This document shows, piece after piece, positions 17,750-27,642 of a DNA stretch of 64,000 nt (its first letter is position 1; every line of letters begins with the position of its first letter). The notes below the pieces were generated by a model. That model saw nothing but the letters and a program-made list of their open reading frames with translations, ran no database searches and was not told the origin of the DNA. The stretch lies in contig NZ_CP009506.1 of NCBI RefSeq assembly GCF_000970085.1, positions 4,588,001-4,652,000 of the forward strand, written 5' to 3'. Both the position numbers and the translations under genes were made by a program. The DNA comes from Methanosarcina siciliae T4/M (GTDB lineage: Archaea > Halobacteriota > Methanosarcinia > Methanosarcinales > Methanosarcinaceae).

Positions 17750-20539
17750 TCACCATTTAAAGAATCTTGTTACCCAGCCTACATTTTTTCTCAGGAGATA
17801 TTTCCTGAGTTCATCGGTCCCAAGCAGGAAAACCGCAAAAGGAACGGCAAGCAGCATGTACTTGAAGTCAATGGGGGCGGTATTGAAGATAAGGTTAGCA
17901 ACCGGGTTCCAGATAATGAGGGCAAGAATCAGGAGTTCACTTGCAATTCCCAGGAGAACCATGCGATTGCTGAAAAGGCCCATTGAAAATACGGACTGGA
18001 ACCTGGTTCTTGAAACAAATACATTGGCAATCTGGCAGATAATTACGGCTGAGAAGAAAGCGGTTATTGCTTGCATATAAATGAGATCACTGTTTGCAAG
18101 CTGTTCGCCGAAAGTCCAGCCTCCTCCAAAAAGTACGGCAAAATAACAGAAGAAACCTGCAGCAGCTTCTATGGGTCCCTTCACCCCGTAGGACGTAAAA
18201 AGCACCTGCGAGGTTAATAATTTTTCATCCCGTGGTCTGGGGGGTCTCTTCATGATATCGCCCTCTCCTTTTTCCACCCCCAGCGCAATGGCAGGCAGGA
18301 TATCAGTCCCGAGATCGATTGCCAGGATAAGCTGAACAGTCATGGGGAGGGGAATTGAAAAGAGAACAAAGGCTATGAACGGCAGGATTTCGGGGATGTT
18401 ACTCGTAAGGATGTAAGCAATAAACTTCTTTATGTTATCAAAAACGGTTCTGCCTTCTTCGACGGCGTTTACTATCGTAGCAAAATTATCGTCCAGAAGT
18501 ACCATGTCGGCAGCCTCGCGGGCCACATCCGTGCCGCTGCCCATGGCTACCCCCATATCGGCATTTTTTATAGCAGGAGCATCGTTCACCCCATCGCCGG
18601 TCATGGTCACGATCTCGCCTTCAGCCTGAAAGAGCTGTACAATTTTCAGTTTCTGTACAGGGGAGGTCCGGGCAAAAACAATGCTTGGATTTTTGAGCCG
18701 CGATGCAAGCTCTGTGCGGGAAAGGGCTTTCAGCTCGTCTCCGGTAATGATCTCAGGAGTCCCGAATGCTGCAAGCCCTACATCTCTAGCTATTGATTCT
18801 GCAGTAACCGGGTGATCGCCTGTGATCATGACAACTTTGATCCCTGCTGCATGGCATTTTGCAATAGCTTCTCTGGCTTCAGGACGCGGAGGGTCTATAA
18901 TTCCGATGAAACCAAGGAAAATGAAATCTCCTGTATACTCTTTTTGGGATTCTGCCTGTCTGAAGGCGAGGGCAATTATCCTTTCTCCCTTTTCTGCCAG
19001 CTTCAGGTGCCTGTCAAGAAGCTCTTTTTGCCCGGTTTCATCCAGTTTTCGGAGTTCTCCGGACTCCAGAACCGACCCGCACATCTGCACAACAACTTCG
19101 GGAGCGCCTTTAAGGTAGACCTCAAGTTTGCCTTCGGGTGTGCGGCAGACAACTTCCATCCTGCGGGTAAGAGAATCGAAAGGAAACTCCTCCTGTCTCG
19201 GATACTCGCGCTGGAGAGCCTTTACATCTACGAAACCATTCGCAAAAACTAGAAGTGCCCCTTCGGTCGGGTCCCCGGTATATCCGGGAGGAGCTTCGTA
19301 AAGCTTTGCATTATTACAGAGCCCTGCAACCCTTATGAAAATCGGAGGGATCTTTTCCGGAGCCCAGCCGGGATTTCCTGTAAGTTCTTTTGCGCCCGAC
19401 TCACCGCCTTCCTGAGGACTGGAAGGTTTTTCCTTTTCCAGACTTTCAAACCCCAGGATAAGAGAATTTACTGCCATCCTGTTCTGGGTCAGGGTTCCGG
19501 TCTTGTCCGTACAGATCACAGTAGTTGAGCCGAGAGTCTCTACGGACTCAAGCTGCTTTATAAGGGCATTACGGGTAGCCATTCTTCTGGAAGCAAGGCT
19601 TAGAGCAAGCGTAACTGTGGGCAAGAGCCCTTCCGGAACATTGGCAACAATGATCCCTATAGCAAAGATAAGGCTTGCAAGAAAGATGTCCTGGAGAAAA
19701 AATGCGAGCAGGAAAAAAGTAATTCCAAGGAAAATCGCAATTGCTGAAATAATCTTTATGAAATGGTTGAGTTCCTTCCGGATAGGAGTATCTACGGAGG
19801 TGGTCTGCTCCGTAAGCGTTGCCAGGCTTCCGATCTGCGTGTCCTGTCCGGTTCCGAAAATAATGGCTTTACCATTCCCGCTCTGTACAAGAGTTCCGGA
19901 AAAGACCATATTCCGGCATTCCAGCATATCTTCATGAGTACACTCTATAGAGCGCAACTGCGGCTCGGATTCTCCGGTCAGGGCAGAATTGTCCACTTTC
20001 AGGGCATTGGTCTCAATTAACCGTCCATCTGCAGGGACCTTATCTCCCTCTTCGAGCAGGATGACGTCCCCCACCACAAGCTCTGAAGCCAGAACGTCAC
20101 GTACCTTTCCGTCCCTGAGAACTTTTGCATGAGGGGGTAGAAGCTGCCGGAAACTTTCCATTGTCTTTGCAGCCTGGTACTCCTGTACAAACGTGAAAGT
20201 CCCGTTAAGGAAAACGACCCCGACAAGCGCAACTCCTATATATAGATTTCCCTGCCCGGGGTCAAGGTATTCGCCAAGAAAAGATAGGAGGGCTCCTACC
20301 GTCAGCAGGATGGAGAAAAAATTGCGGAACTGCCGGATGTATCTCTTAAATATACTTTCTTTTCCGCTTTCTTCAAGGACATTTGGACCGCACTCCTCGA
20401 GTCTGCGGGTAGCTTCCTGTCCACTGAGCCCGTTTTCATTTACATCTAGCCTCTGCAGGAATTCAGAGTAAGAAATTAAATGTTCATCGCCTCGAGGAGA
20501 ACATATCTGATTTTTATTTCCAGCCAACTCCTTTTTCAT
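17750..20539 (-). CDS. P2C-type cation pump (Na+,K+-ATPase-like)
   Basis: 929 residues. It has the P-type motifs TGES (actuator), CTDKTGTLTQNRM (phosphorylated Asp) and MTGDGVNDAPAI. The membrane helices place it with Na+,K+/H+,K+ pumps rather than SERCA. M4 is VANVPEGLLPTVT, M5 is TSNIPEILPF, and M6 is DLGTDILPAIALGVE followed by DIMKRPPRP. The Ser/Asn/Glu of M5 and both Asp of M6, which bind Na+/K+ in animal pumps, are present. There is no beta subunit nearby. It would exchange cations at the cytoplasmic membrane, probably for ion homeostasis. It is monocistronic and divergent from mtaA. Confidence 0.88.
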   Translation of the reverse strand: MKKELAGNKNQICSPRGDEHLISYSEFLQRLDVNENGLSGQEATRRLEECGPNVLEESGKESIFKRYIRQFRNFFSILLTVGALLSFLGEYLDPGQGNLYIGVALVGVVFLNGTFTFVQEYQAAKTMESFRQLLPPHAKVLRDGKVRDVLASELVVGDVILLEEGDKVPADGRLIETNALKVDNSALTGESEPQLRSIECTHEDMLECRNMVFSGTLVQSGNGKAIIFGTGQDTQIGSLATLTEQTTSVDTPIRKELNHFIKIISAIAIFLGITFFLLAFFLQDIFLASLIFAIGIIVANVPEGLLPTVTLALSLASRRMATRNALIKQLESVETLGSTTVICTDKTGTLTQNRMAVNSLILGFESLEKEKPSSPQEGGESGAKELTGNPGWAPEKIPPIFIRVAGLCNNAKLYEAPPGYTGDPTEGALLVFANGFVDVKALQREYPRQEEFPFDSLTRRMEVVCRTPEGKLEVYLKGAPEVVVQMCGSVLESGELRKLDETGQKELLDRHLKLAEKGERIIALAFRQAESQKEYTGDFIFLGFIGIIDPPRPEAREAIAKCHAAGIKVVMITGDHPVTAESIARDVGLAAFGTPEIITGDELKALSRTELASRLKNPSIVFARTSPVQKLKIVQLFQAEGEIVTMTGDGVNDAPAIKNADMGVAMGSGTDVAREAADMVLLDDNFATIVNAVEEGRTVFDNIKKFIAYILTSNIPEILPFIAFVLFSIPLPMTVQLILAIDLGTDILPAIALGVEKGEGDIMKRPPRPRDEKLLTSQVLFTSYGVKGPIEAAAGFFCYFAVLFGGGWTFGEQLANSDLIYMQAITAFFSAVIICQIANVFVSRTRFQSVFSMGLFSNRMVLLGIASELLILALIIWNPVANLIFNTAPIDFKYMLLAVPFAVFLLGTDELRKYLLRKNVGWVTRFFKW

Positions 20540-20977
20540 CGAATCCCCTTTAATTCAATGCAACACAAGAATAAGAAACTTAACGGTACGAGCCTGTAGA
20601 ATGCAGAAAAAATAATCCGAAATTATCAATTTTCTGATGCCGGGATTTAATGAAATCTCTGCCGTTTCGGAACCGAAGAGTAGAGAAAACAGAAGACTAA
20701 GATGGATTGGAAGAGACAGGGGCCTGAACAATATGGTGAAAATTTGTTAAGGGATGTATCAAAAAAAAGACAAAGAAAAATTCCTGACAATTATTTTTTA
20801 TAATTTGATAACGAAAAAAATATCCGTATCCTAGTTCAGATGAGTGGCCTGAGAATTGTTTTTACGGCCAGCATTCTCATTCCTCCTCATGTGAGACAAA
20901 AAAGGTGATACAGAAGGCACTATCAGATCCCATTTACCCGTGTAAATTACAGTTTTTTAATATGTTTTGAACCCCGG
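20540..20977. other. Divergent intergenic region, ATPase side
   Basis: 438 bases between the pump gene and the mtaA control region. It carries the pump promoter on the minus strand. No gene or strong structure recognised. Confidence 0.4.
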
Positions 20978-21046
20978 ATACTCTAGTCTGGAGTATGAAA
21001 CATTTTGGATTGAAAAGGTCTATATAATATTGTCAAGTAGACAATA
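20978..21046 (+). promoter_or_regulatory. mtaA promoter with two palindromes
   Basis: A near-perfect palindrome ATACTCTAGTCTGGAGTAT lies at 20978-20996. A TATA-like box 'tatataat' follows at 21021-21028, and the inverted repeat TATTGTC-AAGTA-GACAATA sits at 21028-21046, abutting the box. The first is placed where archaeal activators bind (upstream of TATA), the second where a repressor would block initiation. Transcription would start near 21050, about 65 bases before the gene. Which regulator binds is unknown; Msr proteins are candidates. Confidence 0.55.
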
Positions 21047-21115
21047 AAATTGCAATAAAAATATATGTACTAAGATAAAAGTTACAAAGATAGAAGTAAA
21101 AAAGGTATGACCGAT

Positions 21116-22135
21116 ATGAGCGAATTCACACTTAAAACAAGACTTTTAGCCGCCCTGAAAGGCGAATCTGTTGACAAAGTACCTGTTTGTTCCGTGACCC
21201 AGACCGGAATTGTAGAACTCATGGACGAAGTCGGTGCCCCCTGGCCTGAAGCCCACACCAACCCCGAGCTTATGGCAAAGCTGGCACTCGCCAACTACGA
21301 ACTCAGCGGACTTGAAGCCGTAAGGGTTCCCTATTGCCTTACTGTCCTTGTAGAAGCCATGGGCTGTGAGATCAACATGGGTACCAAGAACAGGCAGCCC
21401 TCTGTTACCGGTCACCCCTTCCCCAAAGCCCTCGATGGCGCAGCCGTACCTGCAGATCTCCTGCAGAAGGGCAGAATCCCGGCAGTCCTCGAAGCAATCA
21501 AGATCATCAGGGAAAAAGTCGGCCCTGACGTGCCAATCGTTGGCGGTATGGAAGGTCCTATCACAGTCGCTTCTGACCTTGTAAGTGTAAAATCCTTCAT
21601 GAAATGGTCCATTAAAAAACCTGACCTCTTTGAACAGTCTCTTGACCTCGCAACTGAAGCTTCAATCATCTATGCAAACGCCATGGTAGAAGCCGGTGCA
21701 GACATTATTGCTATTGCAGACCCTGTCGCATCCCCTGACCTTATGAGCCCTGACTCCTTCAAGCAGTACCTCCAGTCCAGGCTGCAGAAGTTCTCCTCCG
21801 GCGTTAACGGCGTAACTGTCCTTCACGTCTGCGGAAACGTGAACCCGATCCTCAGCTACATGGCAGACTGCGGTTTTGAAGGTCTCAGCGTTGAAGAAAA
21901 GATCGGCAGCGTAAAGAAAGCAAAGGAAGTCATAGGAACCAGAGCAAGGTTAGTAGGAAACATTTCCAGCCCCTTCACCCTGCTGCCCGGCCCTATTGAC
22001 AAGATCAAAGCCGAATCCAAGCAGGCCCTTGAAGACGGTGTCGATGTACTCGCCCCGGGCTGTGGTATTGCACCCATGACCCCTCTCGAGAACATCAAAG
22101 CCATGGTCGAAGCAAGAAACGAATTCTACGCCTGA
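21116..22135 (+). CDS. mtaA: Methylcobamide:CoM methyltransferase MtaA
   Basis: 339 residues from ATG 21116. The upstream in-frame ATG 21107 touches the 'aaaggt' ribosome-binding site, which is correctly spaced only for 21116; the resulting N-terminus (MSEFTLKTRLL) is the one I know for MtaA. It is a UroD-fold, zinc-dependent enzyme that moves the methyl group from methyl-Co(III) MtaC to coenzyme M. The zinc ligands fall at His237, Cys239 (LHVCGN) and Cys316 (APGCGIAP), matching the M. barkeri numbering as I remember it. Close match to MtaA rather than MtbA throughout. It is followed by a large hairpin and then the corrinoid activase gene. Confidence 0.95.
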   Translation: MSEFTLKTRLLAALKGESVDKVPVCSVTQTGIVELMDEVGAPWPEAHTNPELMAKLALANYELSGLEAVRVPYCLTVLVEAMGCEINMGTKNRQPSVTGHPFPKALDGAAVPADLLQKGRIPAVLEAIKIIREKVGPDVPIVGGMEGPITVASDLVSVKSFMKWSIKKPDLFEQSLDLATEASIIYANAMVEAGADIIAIADPVASPDLMSPDSFKQYLQSRLQKFSSGVNGVTVLHVCGNVNPILSYMADCGFEGLSVEEKIGSVKKAKEVIGTRARLVGNISSPFTLLPGPIDKIKAESKQALEDGVDVLAPGCGIAPMTPLENIKAMVEARNEFYA

Positions 22136-22164
22136 AAAAGCATAAAAATCCTTTATTTTTCTAC

Positions 22165-22215
22165 GGGCAGATCCCGGAGCTCTAAAGCAATCCGGACTCC
22201 GGAATTATTCTGCCC
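22165..22215 (+). terminator. Nested hairpin after mtaA
   Basis: Outer arms GGGCAGA (22165-22171) and TCTGCCC (22209-22215), with inner CCGGAG/CTCCGG arms. The T-run lies before the hairpin ('tttatttttc', 22152-22161). It could end mtaA transcripts or protect their 3' end. The rest of 22216-22453 shows no gene. Confidence 0.5.
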
Positions 22216-22453
22216 CTGTTCATATTTTTCTTAACTTTGCCAGGGAGGGACCTCAGGGATGAGGAGATCCGAAACCAGGCCCCTAACAGGCTGTCGGTTC
22301 AGGAGATCCGGGCAAGGGATGCAGTAAAACCCATAAGTGCAGCTTATACATTACGACACTTATTGAATTTATTCAAATTAACAAATGATGGGATAATTAA
22401 GCTAAGTATGTGCAGTTGAGTAAATCTTAAACTTTTTTGGAGGAGGTTAAGAT

Positions 22454-24073
22454 ATGAGAACAGGAGTTGCAATTGACCTGGGCACCAGCGGATTCAGAGC
22501 TCAGAAAATTGACCTGGAAAGCGGCGAGATTAAGAAAACCGTGATAACTCTCCGGAACCCTCTGCCGGGAGCAAACGTGATGGACCACCTTGACTTTGCG
22601 ATCCACTACGGACTTGACAAAGCTCATGGGCTCTCAGCAACAGCGGTCAAAAATATCCTTACGGAACTCGGAGCAAAACCCGAAGAGATGGAGAAGTTCT
22701 CAATTTGCGGAAACCCGATCCAGCTTTCTATCTTTCAGGGAATTCCTATCGAAGACCTGGCATACGCAGGCGAGCGTAAGAAGCAGAAGTATCACATTGA
22801 AGAACAGAACAGAGACGCCAGGGTAGTCCCTCTTGCTGAAATTGTGGGGTTTGAAGAATTTAAGAACTGCAAATTGTTTGTGCCCCCTGCCATTAAACAC
22901 GAGGTCGGAGCCGACGCCCTTGCCCTAATAGTTAAGGCAGGCATGGTCGAGAGCGATGAAGTCGCAATCGCTACGGACTACGGGACAAACGCCGAAATGG
23001 CCCTGAAATCAAACGGGGTTATTTACACCGGATCGGCTGCGGCCGGGCCTGCTCTCGAAGGCCAGGAAATAGAATACGGATCCATTGCCTCCCCGCACAC
23101 TATCTGTGATGTCGAATTTGAAGGAGAGAACCTGCGCTGTTATGTGCTTGATCGGGACATGAAAACAACCATGGGAGATCTTGTAAACCCGAAGACCGGA
23201 GAGGTTGTGGAAAAAGGAGAGGTCACTGCAAAAGGAATTACAGGAACAGGAGTTATTGCTCTTATCGAAGCCGGGATGAGGAACAAACTGATAGTTCTTC
23301 CGAAAATTCAGACTCCTGAAAAAATAATTCACCTCCAGAACGGGATTAAATTCACCGAAAAAGACCTTATCGCTGCCGGAAGAGCCATAGGAGCCCTCCG
23401 GGCGGGGCACATCACACTCTGTTCAGCTGCTGGAATTGAAATGGAAGACCTCAAAGTAGCCCATATGTCAGGAGCTGCCGGGACTTACATGGATGCTGCA
23501 AAAGCCCATCAAGTAGGAATGATCCCGTACAATGCCAATTATGTCTCCCAGATCGGAAACACCTCTCTGACCGTTGCCAGAGAAATCCTGCTTTCCGAAG
23601 AAAGGCTCTGGGAGCTGCAGACAATTGCAAAGGAAATAGTGGGCACACATGTGATGTTTGCAACCTCCGAAGCCTTTAAGGAAGCTTATCTACTGGAACT
23701 TGCCTACTGGAACGAGGGTATGGCATTCAAAATGCTCCAGAAGTTCCTGAAAAAGAAAAAACTCCCGATGATCAGCGAACCTTCAACTATCCTGAAAATC
23801 GACCGCCAGGTCGAAAGGGATATTCCGGAACTCGGAGAAGAAGGGCTTGAAGTGCTCGAAAAAGTCGGGACCTACCTTACCATGGTCATTGAGGATTGCC
23901 AGGGCTGCAAGAAGTGTGCAAAGGTATGCCCGAACGGAGCTCTCAGAATGGAGGATAACGGGTTTGTGAAAATAAGGACCGACCTCTGTGACGGAGCAAA
24001 CTGCCAGCGCTGCCTGCATGCCTGCCCTGATGACAGGTTCAAATGGGAAAACCTGACTGTTGCAGGACTTTGA
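22454..24073 (+). CDS. RamA-like corrinoid protein reductive activase
   Basis: 539 residues; 'ggaggagg' is 8-12 bases before ATG 22454. The body is the ASKHA-fold ATPase of the RamA/DUF4445 family (AIDLGTSGFRAQKIDLESG near the N-terminus, DYGTNAEM and SGAAGTY later). The C-terminus carries two 4Fe-4S sites: CQGCKKCAKVC and CDGANCQRCLHAC. RamA reduces inactive Co(II) corrinoid to Co(I) with ATP, restarting methyl transfer. RamA proper serves methylamine enzymes; this paralogue sits behind mtaA, so it probably activates MtaC and/or MtsF. M. acetivorans has the same mtaA-activase arrangement as far as I recall. Confidence 0.88.
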   Translation: MRTGVAIDLGTSGFRAQKIDLESGEIKKTVITLRNPLPGANVMDHLDFAIHYGLDKAHGLSATAVKNILTELGAKPEEMEKFSICGNPIQLSIFQGIPIEDLAYAGERKKQKYHIEEQNRDARVVPLAEIVGFEEFKNCKLFVPPAIKHEVGADALALIVKAGMVESDEVAIATDYGTNAEMALKSNGVIYTGSAAAGPALEGQEIEYGSIASPHTICDVEFEGENLRCYVLDRDMKTTMGDLVNPKTGEVVEKGEVTAKGITGTGVIALIEAGMRNKLIVLPKIQTPEKIIHLQNGIKFTEKDLIAAGRAIGALRAGHITLCSAAGIEMEDLKVAHMSGAAGTYMDAAKAHQVGMIPYNANYVSQIGNTSLTVAREILLSEERLWELQTIAKEIVGTHVMFATSEAFKEAYLLELAYWNEGMAFKMLQKFLKKKKLPMISEPSTILKIDRQVERDIPELGEEGLEVLEKVGTYLTMVIEDCQGCKKCAKVCPNGALRMEDNGFVKIRTDLCDGANCQRCLHACPDDRFKWENLTVAGL

Positions 24074-24613
24074 ACAGGAAAAAAGAAGGTAGAAACAAAA
24101 AAGAAAAGCACAATTTATTAACGCTGAAATCCTGTGGCTGCATAGCAGGATTGCAACTTTGCAGTGTGCAGCCCATTTTCATTTCTCCACGGGCTAATTT
24201 TTGATAAAAAAGTGAGTTTTGCTCGAACAGACTGATTATGGTTTTTATCGGCAAATTTTTCAGGTGGACCGGATTACGGAGATTTCTGATCCGTAAAACC
24301 CTGTTCAACGTATTGTATAGTTAATTTTTGTTTCAAGTTTCTTCATCATTTAAGATATGCAGTTAATTCTGCAATTCTTCTAATTTATCGGCAAAAAATT
24401 TGGGAGACAAAAAGGGATTGAGAGACACAAAAAAGGAATTGAAAGACACAAAAATATTTAGATGGACCCCAATTTAGAGATAAAACAATATACTTTGAGG
24501 ATAGAAAAGTTGACGTTTATATCCGGACCAGAGGTCTTTGGGTTTGCATTCCGTCCATGAAACAGAAAAAAATCCAGTAAGTAAAGAAATGGCAGAAAAC
24601 GGAGGATAGAAAA
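24074..24613. other. Intergenic with small hairpin
   Basis: 540 bases. ATCCTG (24129-24134) and CAGGAT (24146-24151) form a short hairpin after the activase gene. Three near-copies of 'gagacaaaaagggattga' lie at about 24410-24455. AT-rich sequence near 24330-24390 may hold the promoter of the CobW gene. No gene seen. Confidence 0.45.
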
Positions 24614-25780
24614 GTGGAAGTCATTGTTGTTGGAGGTTTCCTGGGAAGCGGGAAGACAACCACCATTATCAATATGGGTAAGTACCTGGCAGAAAAAGGA
24701 AAAAAAGTTGCCATTATTGTAAATGAGATCGGCGAAGTAGGGATTGACGGGGACGTGATCAACAGGTTCGGGTTCGATACCAAGGAGATTACAAGCGGAT
24801 GTATCTGCTGTACCCTGAAAGTCGGGCTGAGGACAACAATGAACCTTCTGACAAAAGAATACAAGCCCGATATCGTGATGATCGAACCCACAGGAATTGC
24901 GTTCCCGAACGTTATCAGGACCGAAGTCGAACTTATGAATCTTGGAGAAGATGTAAAAGTTGCCCCCCTCGTGACCCTGATCGACGGCAGCCGCTTCAAG
25001 AATCTGATGAAAGAGGTAAAAGAATTTGCCATGAGGCAGATTATTGATGCCGAAATTCTGGGGATAAACAAGGTGGACCTGATAGAACCTATCCGGATCC
25101 CGATCCTTGAAGCTTCGGTGCAGCAGCTGAACCCCAAAGCCAGGGTGGTTTTGCTTTCAGGAAAGGATACGGGGGAAAGGTTTAAGAATTTCATGCAGCT
25201 GGTTCTTCCTGAGATCAAGGAAAATCAGGAAAAAACTCAGGTAACCACCCAGAAAGAAAAGCCCGTACCTTCTGAAATTCAGGAAACCGAGGATTCCATC
25301 AAAGCTTCCGGGGTCGGCAGCTATGCTGCAGAGTTTGAAATAAAGGATGGAGGGAATCTGAGCACGGAGGCTTCAAGGGAGCTCACTACTGAATTGATGA
25401 ATACGATAAAAGAAAAAGTTCTGGAGCTGAACCCCGAATTTTTAGGACATATCAAACTCTTTTTGGACAACGGGATGGAAACCGTAAAACAAAGCGTGAC
25501 CATCTATTATGAAGAGCCCCAGGAAGAGATAATTAAGTCAAAAGAAGGCTCCACCCCGACATTCAAAATCCTCTCCGCTGTTTCAAACGTTGAGAAGGAA
25601 GCTCTGAAAGATGCTGTGAACAGTTCGGTACACGAAACCTTTGAGAAAAAGGGAATAGATGTACATAAAGTAGAAAATGGACATGATCATGAACATGAGC
25701 ATCACGAACATGAGCATCACGGACATGAGCATCACGAACATGTACAGAGAATCACTGATATTAAAAGCAGAAAAAAGTAA
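24614..25780 (+). CDS. CobW/COG0523 GTPase with His-rich tail
   Basis: 388 residues, starting at GTG 24614 after 'ggaggat'. The GTPase core has Walker A GGFLGSGKTTT, switch/Walker B IEPTGIAFP, the metal-binding CxCC motif as GCICCTLK and base-recognition NKVD. The CobW C-terminal domain follows a ~60-residue linker. The last ~25 residues are His/Glu/Asp-rich (HDHEHEHHEHEHHGHEHHEH), a metal store. COG0523 proteins are metallochaperones for Zn, Co or Fe enzymes. Its place between the mtaA-activase pair and mtsF suggests metal delivery to Zn-dependent methyltransferases or cobalt to corrinoid; that is inference. A direct-repeat 'gtaagagaaaa' tract lies just after the gene. Confidence 0.88.
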   Translation: MEVIVVGGFLGSGKTTTIINMGKYLAEKGKKVAIIVNEIGEVGIDGDVINRFGFDTKEITSGCICCTLKVGLRTTMNLLTKEYKPDIVMIEPTGIAFPNVIRTEVELMNLGEDVKVAPLVTLIDGSRFKNLMKEVKEFAMRQIIDAEILGINKVDLIEPIRIPILEASVQQLNPKARVVLLSGKDTGERFKNFMQLVLPEIKENQEKTQVTTQKEKPVPSEIQETEDSIKASGVGSYAAEFEIKDGGNLSTEASRELTTELMNTIKEKVLELNPEFLGHIKLFLDNGMETVKQSVTIYYEEPQEEIIKSKEGSTPTFKILSAVSNVEKEALKDAVNSSVHETFEKKGIDVHKVENGHDHEHEHHEHEHHGHEHHEHVQRITDIKSRKK

Positions 25781-26026
25781 AGGAAAAATAGTAAGAGAAA
25801 ATAGTAAGAGAAAAAAGTAAGAGAAAAAGAAAGAGAAATAAGTAAGAGGGAAAGAAAAACCTTGTAAGGTTAAAAATTTCCCCGCACCTTCTTTATCGAA
25901 TATTTTTTTCCTTAATTTTTCCTTAATTTTTTCTTTAATTTCTGCATGGCTGCCGGAAACGGAAAATTTCAACGTGATCCGGCTTCCAAGAACAATTGGA
26001 GAGATGCCAAGAACTGATGACGTTTT

Positions 26027-26800
26027 TTAGATGATTTTCTCCGAGCGGTCAATGTAATACTGGGCAAGTTCCCTGCCCCATTCCAGAGCACTCGGGGTGA
26101 AACTCATGATCTTTCTGTGGTCAAACTCGCCATCTTTTCCAAAGAGCTTCAATAACATGAAGTTGTCCGAAACCATGAAGGAAGAAGGCCTTACCTTACC
26201 GGAGTAAATGTAAAGAGAAACCCCGTTTTTCAAGCAGGTATTATATTCGTCTTCAAAGTCGTTTTTCATTCTGTTATAGACCTTTTCATCAAGGATAAGA
26301 TGTACATCAGCCCCGTCCTCTGCACATTCTGCCTGAATTGCAGGGCAATCGGGGCAGAAATAAGAATAAAAGGACGTAAGGTTTTTAGAACTGGAAAGCC
26401 TTTCCCGCAATTGCTTTGGGAATTCAAAGAGATGGTCCAGATCAGGCTCTTCCAGAGTACATTTCCCAAGCATGTCTATCTTCTGTATCAGGTGCCTCGG
26501 GATCGGGGATCGGTCATGTTTTGACCAGTAGTCCTTATTCCCGTCAAAAACATCCAGAAGAGAAGTGAGAGGGAGCATCTTTTCAACGATAACCTCTCCG
26601 ATATCCGAGAGTTCGTAGGCACTTCCTTTCTGCACGATTATATCCATATCCTTCAGTTTTTTTATCTGTGGCATCACCGCACACGCCTTTACATTAAGAG
26701 TATCCTTGATCTCATCAATGTACATCGGCCCATTAGCTAACTGAATAAGGAGATTCTTTCTTTTTTCAGAGAAGAAAATCAAGTCTATAAGGGAACTCAT
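26027..26800 (-). CDS. msrC: Msr-family regulator, MsrC by position
   Basis: 257 residues from ATG 26800 (MSSLIDLIFFSEKRKNLL). The frame can extend eight codons to 26824, but all relatives in this window start at the 'SLIDL' position. The winged helix spans residues ~3-75 (VMPQIKKLKDMDIIVQ), and the FilR1-type domain lies C-terminal (KDGEFDHRKIMSFTPSALEWGREL). It is divergent from mtsF across 1.1 kb. In M. acetivorans the regulator beside mtsF is MsrC, which activates it; I assign the name by this synteny from memory. Two extra Cys (CPDCPAIQAEC) in the middle domain are not shared by the siblings and could bind metal or sense redox. Confidence 0.8.
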   Translation of the reverse strand: MSSLIDLIFFSEKRKNLLIQLANGPMYIDEIKDTLNVKACAVMPQIKKLKDMDIIVQKGSAYELSDIGEVIVEKMLPLTSLLDVFDGNKDYWSKHDRSPIPRHLIQKIDMLGKCTLEEPDLDHLFEFPKQLRERLSSSKNLTSFYSYFCPDCPAIQAECAEDGADVHLILDEKVYNRMKNDFEDEYNTCLKNGVSLYIYSGKVRPSSFMVSDNFMLLKLFGKDGEFDHRKIMSFTPSALEWGRELAQYYIDRSEKII

Positions 26801-27642
26801 GTTTATCAGCTTCCAACCATACATCTTTTATGTTAAGACGAACTACCGTTTTCCGGAGTTTTACCCAAAAACCCGCCTCGTCCTCCGGGAAGGATAGCTT
26901 TAACATTTAGCCAAGAGCATTAATGGATAAATCCAGTGTATTTTACCAGGATTCACTATACCGACCTGGAAATAAAGGGTTTTGAAACCAGCTCTTGTGA
27001 TAGTACCTCTACATTAAAGAACGGTTCTCGACACATTCTTAACATGAAATAGAATCTAAAAGTGAAAAACTTCTTTAGATCAAAGCCATATTAATTATAT
27101 TACAAGTATTATATTTAAATTTTGATTCTGATCAGTATAATAAAAACTATTGATATTATATTTAAATTATCATAATACGCGAGAAATCAAAAGATATAAA
27201 ACGAAAGTCAGAGATATTTTGCAGTTTTCGTATACTGAGAAACAAAATGCCTGTTTTGACACTGAATAACATAAATGCAATGGGATCAAAAGGGCGGATC
27301 AACGGGCTGATAGATGACCAATGGACAGAGAGATGACCGTAACTTTTCAACCCGCGATTCTTCGATCAATACCCTCAAATTTTCAATGCCCTTTATTTTT
27401 ACATCCCCCATCAAAATTTGGCAGGTCCTATTTTTCCAGAGATTGGGAGTTTTCCAACCCCCGAATAAAAACCTCATACTTGCAAAAAGGTCGGGAACAC
27501 AAAAGCTAAAGAAACAACAAATTTCCCCCTGGTTCTAAAACTAGAAGTCTAGTAAAAATCCATTCAGTGCGAAATATAAAGAAAACTATATTTTTCTGGG
27601 AGGAAAAAAATTGCCCCTGAATTAAAAAACATCATCGGTTAA
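26801..27642. other. AT-rich divergent region msrC-mtsF
   Basis: 842 bases. Two copies of 'attatatttaaat' (about 27109 and 27154) are TATA-like and may serve msrC or an unknown transcript. The 14-base palindrome ACTAGAAGTCTAGT is at 27540-27553, about 90 bases before the mtsF TATA candidate, a possible operator. Short open frames at 27160-27540 lack start signals and are not supported. Confidence 0.45.

Noticed and set aside
18812..19252. 146-codon forward frame inside the P-type ATPase gene
   Set aside because: Antisense shadow; the ATPase motifs on the other strand account for the sequence.
22237..22419. 60-codon frame between mtaA and the activase
   Set aside because: No ribosome-binding site, overlaps a region of short direct repeats, and no recognisable fold.
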